From Chloroflexota bacterium (GTDB lineage Bacteria > Chloroflexota > Anaerolineae > Anaerolineales > Villigracilaceae): DNA of 9,306 nt. Positions within the stretch are counted from its first letter, which is position 1; every line of letters starts with the position of its first letter. The stretch spans positions 1 through 9,306 of the forward strand of contig JAKAMM010000049.1 of the NCBI GenBank assembly GCA_021812905.1, given 5' to 3'. The notes under the pieces are model-generated. The model had not been told where the DNA came from. It saw only the letters and a list, made by a program, of their open reading frames with translations, and did no database searches. The position numbers were made by a program, and so were the translations under genes. Positions 1 to 6,387 of this stretch are shown here, in pieces.

Positions 1-95
1 ACAGCAAGCAGTGCCAATCCAAATGCGGCCACTGCACTAAATATGTTGAAGGCTGCCAGTACGATTGTTCGCCGGTCAAGGCTGCGAGTTTGCAC
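1..95 (-). CDS. N-terminal fragment of a probable membrane protein, GTG start (runs off window)
   Basis: An open frame on the minus strand begins with GTG at 95-93. Its first G is the last base of the upstream gene's TAG stop (TAGTG overlap). A strong Shine-Dalgarno, GAGGAG, lies about 5 bases before the GTG, inside the end of the lipoprotein gene, so translation is probably coupled. The 31 visible residues begin MQTRSLDRRTIVLAAF. A basic N-terminus is followed by a hydrophobic stretch from about residue 10 that looks like a membrane segment or signal anchor. The rest lies outside the window. I do not recognise the family. The coupling suggests it is co-transcribed with the DsbA-cyclophilin lipoprotein and may also act at the membrane. 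Confidence 0.6.
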   Translation of the reverse strand, partial: MQTRSLDRRTIVLAAFNIFSAVAAFGLALLA

Positions 96-1321
96 TATTT
101 CTCCTCGATGGTCACGTTGATGATCTTGTCGCCGGGCGGCAGTCCCGCTGTCTTTGAAGGATCGCGCGGAGTCAGGCTTTCCAGGACATTCATGCCCTGG
201 ATAACCTGTCCGAAAACTGTATAAGCTCCGTCAATTTTTGGCTGAGGCGCAAAGGTGATAAAGAATTGACTCCCGTTCGTATCGGGGCCGGAATTTGCCA
301 TGCCCACCACGCCGGGCTTATCGTATTTCAGATCACTGATTTCATTCTTGAAGAAGTAGCCCGGCCCGCCGCGTCCGGTCCCGCTTGGGTCACCGGCCTG
401 TGCCACAAATCCGGGGATGACGCTGTGAAAGGTCACGCCATTGAACCAATTGTTCTGCGCCAGGAATACAAATGAATTCACAGCCAGCGGCGCTTTATCG
501 GGGAATAACTGGATCACGATATCGCCCTTCTCTGTGTGAACAGTTGCAATGTATTGTTTAGCCGGGTCAATCGTGAACGGCGGACAAGATTTGAATTCAT
601 GCGCGCCCAATGCGATCAGGCTGATGGTCGCGTCCAGGCTGGTGTAATCGAGAACGTAGGCCTGCTGCAGGCTGCCATTAACGAAAACCACCGGCAATGA
701 TTTAATGCCCAGTTTCACTGCCGCATCGCGCATCGACTGTGCGCGGGCCACCGTTTCGGAACTTGTCAGGTCGGCCTTGAATTTGGCTCCGTCAAGTTCC
801 AACTCTGAAGCCTGCCTCACAGCCCACGGCTCGAAAGTGGCGGCAGTTAAACTGATCCAGTCGTTATATTTGGAACGCAGGATGGCGCGCATCTCCCAAA
901 ACTTATTCTGATTGCCCGCCGCGATGAGGGCCTGCACGGTGATCTCCGATTTGTCCAGCAGGCTGGTGGCTGCAGGCAATGGACGAAAGACCACGCGCAC
1001 ATCGTTGGGATGATTCGCCTGTAATTTGTCGAGAATATCTCCTAACACCTGGCATTGCCCCGATTGAAATTCACAATACACAGTCAACGTGGTTGAAGCA
1101 TCCTCCGGTCCGCGCACGTAGTCGGCGGATGTGATGGGCGGCAGTGCGGACGAGGCTTGTGGTGTTGGTTCGGTAGTGATGGCAGAACAACCGACGTTGG
1201 TGTTCGGCGTAACAGGAACGAGAGTCGGTGCATGTGTGGGTGTGGCTGTCGCGGCCGACATCGAAGAACAGGATGTGAGAAGAAGCAATGTGGAAAGAAG
1301 AAAAAATGTTTTTGTGTGCAT
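95..1321 (-). CDS. Secreted lipoprotein: DsbA-like thioredoxin domain fused to cyclophilin-type peptidyl-prolyl isomerase domain
   Basis: The 408-residue protein starts with a lipoprotein signal peptide. Its lipobox is LTSC, so the lipidated Cys would be C18. A Thr/Pro-rich linker (about 21-62) follows. Residues 65-240 resemble the DsbA/thioredoxin_4 fold (EFQ at 84-86, likely cis-Pro P210 in SLPVVFVNG). The usual CxxC reads S87-G-Q-C90, so the first, nucleophilic Cys is missing; C83 sits four residues earlier. Residues 256-406 are a cyclophilin domain (FHSVIPGF, GSQFFIT, DGAYTVFGQV). The position of the catalytic Arg of human CypA (R55) is Ser300, while the Q63 and Q111 equivalents remain (Q308, Q352). 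The start has Shine-Dalgarno AAGGA six bases upstream. Known for the families: thiol oxidoreductase and prolyl isomerase. Inferred: an extracytoplasmic folding factor or chaperone with weakened catalysis. The downstream GTG gene overlaps its stop. Confidence 0.9.
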   Translation of the reverse strand: MHTKTFFLLSTLLLLTSCSSMSAATATPTHAPTLVPVTPNTNVGCSAITTEPTPQASSALPPITSADYVRGPEDASTTLTVYCEFQSGQCQVLGDILDKLQANHPNDVRVVFRPLPAATSLLDKSEITVQALIAAGNQNKFWEMRAILRSKYNDWISLTAATFEPWAVRQASELELDGAKFKADLTSSETVARAQSMRDAAVKLGIKSLPVVFVNGSLQQAYVLDYTSLDATISLIALGAHEFKSCPPFTIDPAKQYIATVHTEKGDIVIQLFPDKAPLAVNSFVFLAQNNWFNGVTFHSVIPGFVAQAGDPSGTGRGGPGYFFKNEISDLKYDKPGVVGMANSGPDTNGSQFFITFAPQPKIDGAYTVFGQVIQGMNVLESLTPRDPSKTAGLPPGDKIINVTIEEK

Positions 1322-1337
1322 GATTAATCCTTATACT

Positions 1338-1445
1338 ATGTCTTTGCGAGGGCGTTCTTTGCCCGAAGCAATCTCCTATTATTGGGGGATTGCCACACTG
1401 AAAATATACAGTGCAGGCGCTCGCTTTGCTCGCTCGCAATGACAT
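1338..1445. repeat. CAATGACA-type palindromic repeat, copy 1
   Basis: An approximately 108-bp intergenic element with near-perfect terminal inverted repeats: ATGTCTTTGCGAG on the left and CTCGCAATGACAT on the right (12 of 13 pair). Inside are GAAGCAATCTC and GGGGATTGCC, which pair with each other as a second-level stem. Copies with the same ends occur at 5891-6012 and, as a right half only, at 6388-6425. There is no coding capacity. It looks like a non-autonomous, REP- or MITE-like element and fills almost the whole gap between the lipoprotein and the metallopeptidase genes. Confidence 0.75.
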
Positions 1446-1450
1446 CATCT

Positions 1451-2725
1451 TTATTGTCCCACTGACTTCTTCAATTCATCAAATGAGGTCATCCACGCAA
1501 TGTGGTTGATAAAATCTGCCAGCGATTTGCTTTCAGCGCGCAGTTTACGTACCGCCGGGCCGACCGGGTCTTCACCTGCCGCGCCGCCGGGCACGTCTGC
1601 GTATGCGCCATAAAATGCGAAGTAAGCCTGATTTAATTTACGAATGGTGTATCCATTTTTCACGAAAAGCTGCCGTCGTTGTTCCATGTATGCTTCGGCT
1701 TGCGTGATCTTGCCTGCAGCCAGTAATGAATCGGCAGTGACGCGCGTGGTGTGCATCTCGGCGCGGAAGTCAAAGGGTGGGCGCGGTATATCTCCGGGGT
1801 TGGGATGGTTCTGGGGAAGCGCGACCAGATTGAAGTCCGCAAGAGAAGCGCTTTTAAGTTCGGGATAGTAACGTCTGATAACTTCCGCTCCGATTTCGGT
1901 CCCGGAAATGTCGGCGGTTGTTTCGTTCATCGTCCGCAGTTCGGGCGTGTGATCGTAGAGCAATCCAAGCGGACGAAGCTCAAGGTAGTTGTGAGTCCAT
2001 TCGTGGGCGATGGTATCGACCAGCCATGAGAGATCGGTGGTGCGCATGATCATGGTGGGATATACGCCCACGCCGCCGATTGGCACAACCAGGGCGGAAA
2101 CGTCCATGCCTTTTTGCACCTGGTCTTCAAGTGCCACTTGTTGTTCAATGCTGAGGTCGGGCAGGACGGAGATGTTGGCGATCTGCTCGATGTGATTGCG
2201 CGGCGAGACGATCAGCGCGTTGGGCACCGGGGACGAATGAAATAAAATCGTTGGGATCGGCTGGCCGAGCGTGGTGAGACCGAAATCTGCGGCCACTGTT
2301 GCAACTTGTTTTTGCAACACCGCTTCGGCGAATGGCGCGAGCTCAGCCTGTTGCTTGTATAAATCTGTGAGTTGAGCACGGATTACTGTGGATGAAGCTT
2401 CTTTATCCTTGATGGACGCGTCCGCATAAACACGATTAAGCGCGGCTTCGCCTTGTATGATCTGTTGTATGACTTGCAGATAAGTGGTGACGGCCACTTT
2501 GCTCGACTCGTTGTCGAGATAACCGGGGATGCCAGCCGCGCCTTGTTCGATTTTTATACCCGTCGCATTGAGCATCCATGCGACGTAATCGAATTCAATA
2601 TCACGGGTGTAGGCGCGTACTCTGTCAATCGTATCAACAGGGCGGGGGGCGCTGGATGTTAGCAACAAGAGACAAATAATAACAATAATCAACCGTTCAA
2701 GAATGATACCCAGGCGATTTAACAT
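1451..2725 (-). CDS. Membrane-anchored HEWTH (gluzincin-like) metallopeptidase, family unrecognised
   Basis: A 424-residue protein when started at the ATG at 2725. An upstream in-frame ATG at 2743 would add MVIIVA. I prefer 2725 because a perfect TATAAT lies exactly seven bases before it, inside the longer version, and no Shine-Dalgarno serves either start. Residues 5-22 form one hydrophobic segment (signal anchor or uncleaved signal peptide), placing the rest outside the membrane. The body is helical. It carries HEWTH at 241-245, with a second probable zinc ligand E268 in MNETTADISG, which is the HExxH...E layout of gluzincins. The C-terminal region contains AEAYMEQRRQLF and KLNQAYFAFYGAYAD, which look conserved and may form the substrate side. 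Zinc-dependent peptidase activity is inferred from the motif; substrate and pathway are unknown. It lies between a GltD-like gene and the lipoprotein, separated from both by repeats, so an operon link is doubtful. Confidence 0.8.
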   Translation of the reverse strand: MLNRLGIILERLIIVIICLLLLTSSAPRPVDTIDRVRAYTRDIEFDYVAWMLNATGIKIEQGAAGIPGYLDNESSKVAVTTYLQVIQQIIQGEAALNRVYADASIKDKEASSTVIRAQLTDLYKQQAELAPFAEAVLQKQVATVAADFGLTTLGQPIPTILFHSSPVPNALIVSPRNHIEQIANISVLPDLSIEQQVALEDQVQKGMDVSALVVPIGGVGVYPTMIMRTTDLSWLVDTIAHEWTHNYLELRPLGLLYDHTPELRTMNETTADISGTEIGAEVIRRYYPELKSASLADFNLVALPQNHPNPGDIPRPPFDFRAEMHTTRVTADSLLAAGKITQAEAYMEQRRQLFVKNGYTIRKLNQAYFAFYGAYADVPGGAAGEDPVGPAVRKLRAESKSLADFINHIAWMTSFDELKKSVGQ

Positions 2726-2732
2726 GGCGACG

Positions 2733-2738
2733 ATTATA
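2733..2738 (-). promoter_or_regulatory. -10 box (TATAAT) seven bases before the metallopeptidase ATG
   Basis: A perfect minus-strand TATAAT at 2738-2733 is followed by CGTCGCC and then ATG at 2725. Transcription would begin at or next to the ATG and give a leaderless mRNA. No convincing -35 is visible upstream. The box decides the choice of 2725 over 2743 as start. Confidence 0.45.
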
Positions 2739-2775
2739 ACCATAATAGTTTAGCCCCCGATAAGAACGGATTTAA

Positions 2776-2839
2776 ATTACGATAGAGGCACAACATCCCT
2801 TCGACAAGCTCAGGGCAAGCGTTGCGCCTCTATCGTAAT
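2776..2839. repeat. 64-bp inverted repeat carrying a CCCTTCGACAAGCTCAGGG core
   Basis: The outer 19-bp arms (2776-2794 and 2821-2839) pair with a single mismatch; the left arm starts ATTACGATAGAGGC. The spacer (2795-2820) holds CCCTTCGACAAGCTCAGGG, itself a small palindrome with CCCT/AGGG ends, of a kind seen repeatedly in intergenic DNA of many bacteria. It sits directly after the gltD-like stop. A stem of this length followed by TTTAAAT on the minus strand could also end that transcript, although there is no uninterrupted T run. Confidence 0.7.
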
Positions 2840-2848
2840 ACCCTCCCC

Positions 2849-4300
2849 TCAGGAGGTTATTTTTTGTTTTTTTAGGTATTCATCAATTGCCAGCGCGGCC
2901 TTGCGTCCGCCGACCATGGCTGTGACGACCAAGTCCGGGCCAGTGGCGCAATCGCCGCCGGAGAACACGCCTGCGCGCGAGGTCGCGCCGGTAGCTTTGT
3001 TCTTGACTGTGATCAAGCCATAATCGTGGACTTCAAGTTCAGGTGTGGTCTTGCCAATGACCGGGTCTGGCCAATAACCGAGCGCCAGAATGGCTGTATC
3101 GCAAGCAACACTGAAGTTGGAACCTTCCACGGGAATGGGTCTGCGGCGGCCCTTGGCATCCGGTTCGCCCAATACCATTTCAATACATTCGACCGCGGCC
3201 AAGCGTCCATCTTCACCGGCAATAAATTTCACTGGCTGAGTCAGAAAGCGATACTTGGCGCCTTCTTCGCGCGCCATCTTGCGATCTTTCTTGCCGCCCG
3301 GCATTTCTTTTTCTGTGCGGCGATAGAGGCAGGTCACTTCGTCAGAGCCGAGCCGCAGGGCGGTGCGTAAACAATCGGAGGCTGTGTCGCCGCCGCCGAT
3401 AACCACGACGCGATTGCCAACCGTCAGCGGTTCTTTCATGTTTTCAGGCAGCAGGTTTTTATCCACGTTACCGCGGATCAAGAAGTCAGTGGCTTCGTAA
3501 ACGCCGGGCAAATCGGTGCCGGCAGCATCTTCCATTTTTGCGTCGATCTCAGAGCCAACGCCAATGAAGACCGCCTCGAAACCTTCGGCAAATAATCCAT
3601 CGATGGTCTTGTCTTTGCCAATGTAAGTATTGGGAACGAACTTGACACCGGCACGTTCGAATTCTTCCCATTTTTCAGTCCACACATCTTTTGGAAGTTT
3701 GAAATTCGGGATGCCGTACACGAGCAGGCCGCCGGGCGCAGGCTTTGACTCGAAGATGGTAACTTCGTATCCTTTTTGGACGAGGAGGTCGGCGCAGGCC
3801 AAACCGGCTGGTCCGGCCCCGATAACGGCAACCCATTTCCCGGTCGGCGTTCCGAGCGGAATTACATATCCGGCGGTGCGGCGTTCATAGTCAACGGCAA
3901 AAGTTTCGAGCTGACCCGTCAACACAGGCTGTTGATGTTTATTGAGTACACAGGAGCCCTGACAGAGCGCCTCATGCGGGCAGACGCGTCCACACACCTC
4001 AGGCAGGGAACTGGTTTGATGATAAATGTTGGCGGCCTCGACAAATTTTCCCTGCTCGATCAGCCACATGGCGGAGGGAATATCGTTACTGGTGGGGCAG
4101 GCTAACATGCACGGCGCGGGGTCGGGACAATGAATACAACGCGCCGCTTCCGTCATGGCGCGTTCGGGATCGAAACTGATAACTACGTCGTCGAAATCGC
4201 AGGTGCGAACTTCAGGTGGGCGCAGATCAAGATCAAAAAATGGTTTGTTGGCGCGTGCTTTGCGATCAATATCAAGAAATTCGCTTGGAACTGCCTGCAT
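2849..4300 (-). CDS. gltD: GltD-family NAD(P)H-dependent FAD/Fe-S oxidoreductase (glutamate synthase small subunit-like)
   Basis: A 483-residue protein close to full GltD length. The N-terminal domain carries two cysteine groups for [4Fe-4S] clusters: C55, C58, C64, C68 and C103, C107, C113, C117. An FAD-binding Rossmann motif GAGPAG (161-166) with acidic E184 follows, then a second nucleotide site GGGDTA (302-307) followed by RRTEKEMPG, typical of NAD(P)H binding. The C-terminus has SGGDCATGPDLVVTAM, which closes the FAD site. In glutamate synthase this subunit passes electrons from NADPH to the GltB subunit. Relatives with the same architecture are NfnB/SudA-type ferredoxin:NADP oxidoreductases and PreT. 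No gltB, nfnA or preA is adjacent, so the partner and exact reaction are open. The start is supported by GGAGG four bases before the ATG. The gene is divergent from yebC, across 237 bases. Confidence 0.88.
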   Translation of the reverse strand: MQAVPSEFLDIDRKARANKPFFDLDLRPPEVRTCDFDDVVISFDPERAMTEAARCIHCPDPAPCMLACPTSNDIPSAMWLIEQGKFVEAANIYHQTSSLPEVCGRVCPHEALCQGSCVLNKHQQPVLTGQLETFAVDYERRTAGYVIPLGTPTGKWVAVIGAGPAGLACADLLVQKGYEVTIFESKPAPGGLLVYGIPNFKLPKDVWTEKWEEFERAGVKFVPNTYIGKDKTIDGLFAEGFEAVFIGVGSEIDAKMEDAAGTDLPGVYEATDFLIRGNVDKNLLPENMKEPLTVGNRVVVIGGGDTASDCLRTALRLGSDEVTCLYRRTEKEMPGGKKDRKMAREEGAKYRFLTQPVKFIAGEDGRLAAVECIEMVLGEPDAKGRRRPIPVEGSNFSVACDTAILALGYWPDPVIGKTTPELEVHDYGLITVKNKATGATSRAGVFSGGDCATGPDLVVTAMVGGRKAALAIDEYLKKQKITS

Positions 4301-4537
4301 ACGTCCTCCGACGGGGGGCTAAAAGGTCTTTCATTTCATCATACCCAATGCGCTTGTATGGACACAGGCTCTAATGTCACCAATGCGGACGACAATCATC
4401 ACAATTTTATGTCATTGAGTTTGTCCTCATTTTAAATATCCCAGTTTCATTCGCGCGCTGGGGATCGGATTCTTTGTGTAGTATAATGTCGGCGCTCAAC
4501 GAGTAAATTTCCACCAGAGTGGTTGTAAGGAGTTCCT
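4301..4537. promoter_or_regulatory. Divergent intergenic region between gltD-like gene and yebC, with a yebC -10 box
   Basis: 237 bases without a gene. Toward yebC there is a perfect TATAAT at 4482-4487. No good -35 stands at the expected distance (TGGGGA at 17 bp is weak). Transcription from it would give a leader of roughly 45 bases, containing a small CCAC-CAGA-GTGG hairpin (4511-4522) and then the Shine-Dalgarno AAGGAG (4527-4532), five bases before the yebC ATG. Toward gltD only the GGAGG ribosome site is clear; a TATGAT about 45 bases before that ATG is a weak -10 candidate. No repeat or operator was recognised. Confidence 0.5.
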
Positions 4538-5293
4538 ATGTCCGGTCATTCCAAATGGTCCACCATCAAACGCAAAAAGGGCGTGGCCGATGCTAAACGC
4601 GGCGCTATCTTCACTCGTCTCGCGCGTGAAATCGTCATGGCGGCCCGCGACGGCGGGAGCGATATTGATTCGAATTTTCGCTTGCGTCTCGCAGTGGATA
4701 AAGCGCGTGCTGAGAACATGCCCAAAGACAACATTGAGCGCGCCATCAAGCGCGGTTCTGGTGAGGATAAAGAAGGCACGATTTTTGAGCAGATCATGTA
4801 TGAAGGGTATGCCTCGCATGGCGTGGCCGTGATGGTCGAGTGTGTGACAGATAATCGCAACCGCACTGTTTCCGATCTGCGCCACGCGCTTTCGAAGGCC
4901 GGCGGCAGCATGGGCGAAATCGGCTCGGTGGGCTGGCAGTTCGAGCGCGTGGCTTACTTCTCTTTTCCCTCCACGGAAATGAATTATGATAAGGCATTCG
5001 AGTTGGGCATTGAAGCGGGTGCGAATGATGTGATTGACGATAACGATACGATCGAGATCATCGGCCCGGTTGAAACATTCAAGGTTATTGCGGATCGCCT
5101 GCATGCCGCGGGTGTTCAACCCGATGAAGCCGGCCTGCGCATGCTCCCCAAACAGGAGATGGAACTTGGTGTCGAAGAGACCATGCAGGTCATGAAGGCG
5201 CTCGAAGCCATCGAAGAATTGGATGATGTGCAGAATGTCTTCTCCAATTTGAAGATGTCCGAAGAAGCTCTGGCTGCTCTCGAAGCCGCGTAA
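4538..5293 (+). CDS. yebC: YebC/PmpR/TACO1-family protein
   Basis: The 251-residue protein opens with the family signature MSGHSKWSTIKRKKG followed by DAKRGAIFTRLAREI, and has the usual three-domain length. Other family stretches are NMPKDNIERAIKRG, YEGYASHGVAVMVECVTDNRNRT and GSVGWQFER. Members were first called transcriptional regulators; more recent work on bacterial YebC and mitochondrial TACO1 points to a role at the ribosome, relieving stalling at proline-rich stretches. Cytoplasmic. The start is fixed by AAGGAG five bases upstream and by the conserved N-terminus. The yebC-ruvC order is widespread in bacteria. Here the gap to ruvC is 116 bases and holds a repeat, and ruvC has its own promoter-like box, so strict co-transcription is not certain. 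Confidence 0.97.
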   Translation: MSGHSKWSTIKRKKGVADAKRGAIFTRLAREIVMAARDGGSDIDSNFRLRLAVDKARAENMPKDNIERAIKRGSGEDKEGTIFEQIMYEGYASHGVAVMVECVTDNRNRTVSDLRHALSKAGGSMGEIGSVGWQFERVAYFSFPSTEMNYDKAFELGIEAGANDVIDDNDTIEIIGPVETFKVIADRLHAAGVQPDEAGLRMLPKQEMELGVEETMQVMKALEAIEELDDVQNVFSNLKMSEEALAALEAA

Positions 5294-5299
5294 AAATTG

Positions 5300-5396
5300 A
5301 ACCGCGAAGAGCGCACGTGTGCCTGCGGCCCAGTGCAGGCAAAGGCCGCGAAGATTGTCAAAAAGAATCTTTGCGTTCTTGGCAGACTGCGCGGTT
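5300..5396. repeat. Imperfect palindromic element between yebC and ruvC
   Basis: The ends AACCGCG (5300-5306) and CGCGGTT (5390-5396) pair perfectly. Inside lies a GCCTGC/GCAGGC hairpin (5321-5326 with 5335-5340) and the short palindrome AAAGAATCTTT. It resembles other small intergenic palindromic elements but has no second copy in this window. It could weaken read-through from yebC; there is no T run typical of an intrinsic terminator. Confidence 0.4.
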
Positions 5397-5402
5397 TATT
5401 AT
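5397..5402 (+). promoter_or_regulatory. -10-like box (TATTAT) seven bases before the ruvC ATG
   Basis: TATTAT is followed by TTGAACG and the ATG at 5410. There is no Shine-Dalgarno. This is the spacing expected for a leaderless mRNA. It begins at the base after the right arm of the palindrome at 5300-5396. Confidence 0.4.
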
Positions 5403-5409
5403 TTGAACG

Positions 5410-5889
5410 ATGACACTCGCCCTCGGTATCGACCCCGGCACAGCAACCACAGGCTACGGACTCGTGCGCCTCGAACTGGGCGGGGAACTGGCCGCCGTTA
5501 AATTTGGTGTCATCTTAACCCCGGCCCACACCCACGACCACAAGCGCCTGCTGGCATTGTATCGCGAACTCAAGGAATTGATCTTTCTCCATCGCCCCGA
5601 TTCGGTCGCGGTGGAGAAGTTGTTTTTCCAGCGCAACATTTCAACTGCCATCACAGTCGGACAGGCGCGCGGGGTAATTCTGCTGGCGATTGCCGAGGCG
5701 GGACTCGACGTGGGCGAGTACACCCCGAATGAAGTCAAGCAGGCTGTTGTTGGCTATGGCTCGGCGGGCAAGAAGCAAGTCCAGGAAATGGTACGGACCT
5801 TGTTGGGGTTGACCGAAATTCCCAAACCCGACGATGCCGCCGATGCGTTGGCGGTTGCGATCACGCACTTGCATACTAAGAGATATTAA
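5410..5889 (+). CDS. ruvC: Crossover junction endodeoxyribonuclease RuvC
   Basis: The 159-residue length is normal for RuvC. The RNase H-like active site is complete: D8 in [13 protein letters not shown]69 in VEKLFF, and D142/D145 in [11 protein letters not shown]. The aromatic pair F72-F73 before QRN matches the residues that stack in the junction. The loop [11 protein letters not shown] (115-125) supplies the conserved basic residues. RuvC is a dimeric, Mg-dependent nuclease that cuts Holliday junctions symmetrically after RuvAB branch migration. The natural partner gene ruvA follows but is destroyed (6025-6186), and ruvB is absent from the window, so a working complex needs copies elsewhere. 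The start is chosen from the conserved N-terminus; it has no Shine-Dalgarno, only a -10-like box seven bases upstream. Confidence 0.97.
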   Translation: MTLALGIDPGTATTGYGLVRLELGGELAAVKFGVILTPAHTHDHKRLLALYRELKELIFLHRPDSVAVEKLFFQRNISTAITVGQARGVILLAIAEAGLDVGEYTPNEVKQAVVGYGSAGKKQVQEMVRTLLGLTEIPKPDDAADALAVAITHLHTKRY

Positions 5890-5890
5890 C

Positions 5891-6012
5891 ATGTCATTGC
5901 GAGGAGGCGTTTTTTGCCGACGAAGCAATCCCTAATTACAGGGTGAATACTCCTCGGTGGGACTTATCAGTCCAATGGGAGATTGCTTCGCAAAGACCGC
6001 TTGCAATGACAT
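5891..6012. repeat. CAATGACA-type palindromic repeat, copy 2
   Basis: An approximately 122-bp element between ruvC and the ruvA remnant. The left end is ATGTCATTGCGAG (5891-5903) and the right end CTTGCAATGACAT (6000-6012), pairing at 12 of 13 positions. Internal CGAAGCAATCcC and GGGAGATTGCTTCG form a second stem, and GGACTTATCAGTCC a third small hairpin. It shares ends and inner GAAGCAATC/GATTGC blocks with copy 1 (1338-1445). It starts one base after the ruvC stop codon. Confidence 0.75.
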
Positions 6013-6017
6013 ATAAT
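6012..6017 (+). promoter_or_regulatory. -10 box (TATAAT) seven bases before the ruvA remnant ATG
   Basis: A perfect TATAAT is followed by TAGCCCC and ATG at 6025. The first T is the last base of repeat copy 2, so the repeat lies immediately upstream of this box. No -35 consensus stands out and there is no Shine-Dalgarno, which fits leaderless transcription. Confidence 0.4.
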
Positions 6018-6024
6018 TAGCCCC

Positions 6025-6186
6025 ATGATAGCAACTCTGCGCGGTGAAATCATCCAGATCGAAGATAACGCTCTTGTTGTCGAAGTCGGCGCCGTGGCAA
6101 GACATCTGGCCGAGGCCGCCTATTGGATGCTCAGAAAGCATGAACCCTATCGTGAGTCCACATCCGATTTGCCTAAGCAAGCGTGA
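6025..6186 (+). pseudogene. ruvA: ruvA remnant fused in frame to an IS110-family transposase C-terminus
   Basis: This 53-codon frame is too short to be RuvA (about 190-200 residues). Residues 1-22, MIATLRGEIIQIEDNALVVE plus VG, are a typical RuvA N-terminus: first strands of the OB-fold that binds Holliday junctions, normally continuing GGVGY. Position right after ruvC supports this. From about residue 23 the sequence changes to AVARHLAEAAYWMLRKHEPY, then RESTSDLPKQA and TGA. That matches the C-terminal tail pattern of IS110/IS116/IS902 transposases (xVAxARxLAxxxxxMLxxxEPY). The join lies near 6088-6096. No further RuvA sequence follows in any frame before the HAD gene. The ORF keeps a start and a promoter-like box and may be transcribed, but cannot supply RuvA function. 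RuvA assignment is firm; IS110 assignment is from pattern memory and needs a search. Confidence 0.75.
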
Positions 6187-6242
6187 GCGCGTTGCGAAGC
6201 TGGTTCCACAGAGAACCGTAGATTGATTGCGACACGCTTGTT
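6176..6242 (+). other. Predicted RNA stem-loop structure after the transposase remnant
   Basis: AGCAAGCGTG (6176-6185) pairs with CACGCTTGTT (6233-6242) as a 10-bp stem with one G-U pair. Inside, GGTTC (6202-6206) and GAACC (6213-6217) close a six-base loop. The 5' arm overlaps the TGA stop. Placement just after the transposase is where IS1111-type elements encode their guide (seeker/bridge) RNA, so this may be a decayed piece of one. The pairing is visible; the role is a guess. Confidence 0.35.
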
Positions 6243-6269
6243 GAAGATACTCTTGTTGCTTGACAACGA

Positions 6270-6387
6270 ATAGATGCTTCCGGAAAATCCGACTGTGTTT
6301 GTTTCAACAAGTCGCTCCTGCTTTATTAAGGTGCTGATGTTCTCTTTATTTTTCTCTTGACAAAAGCATCGCTTTCATAGATGCTTC
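6270..6387 (+). repeat. Direct repeat ATAGATGCTTC, two copies, each preceded by TTGACAA
   Basis: The 11-bp word occurs at 6270-6280 and 6377-6387. Each copy lies downstream of TTGACAA (6260 and 6357) at different spacing. The second copy is at the presumed right end of the IS remnant, where half a CAATGACA repeat begins. Confidence 0.5.

Larger units (their letters stand above)
6090..6387 (+). mobile_element. Remnant of the 3' end of an IS110/IS1111-family insertion sequence
   Basis: It begins at the ruvA join with the last about 31 codons of a transposase (stop 6184-6186). About 200 bases of non-coding DNA follow. These contain a structured stem (6176-6242), two TTGACA boxes (6260-6265 and 6357-6362), and the 11-bp word ATAGATGCTTC twice (6270-6280 and 6377-6387). 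A TTGACA close to the right end fits the known IS110 habit of rebuilding a promoter when its ends join in the circular intermediate. A long non-coding right end is the layout of the IS1111 subgroup. The left end and most of the transposase are missing. Exact borders are inferred. Confidence 0.5.

Noticed and set aside
4388..4420. TATGTCATTGAG in the gltD-yebC gap as a fourth CAATGACA repeat.
   Set aside because: Only about nine bases match one end, with no partner arm and no internal blocks; probably chance.
4496..5119. A 207-codon open frame on the minus strand across yebC.
   Set aside because: It is antisense to a confidently identified yebC and has no recognisable motifs; long antisense frames are expected opposite GC-rich coding sequence.
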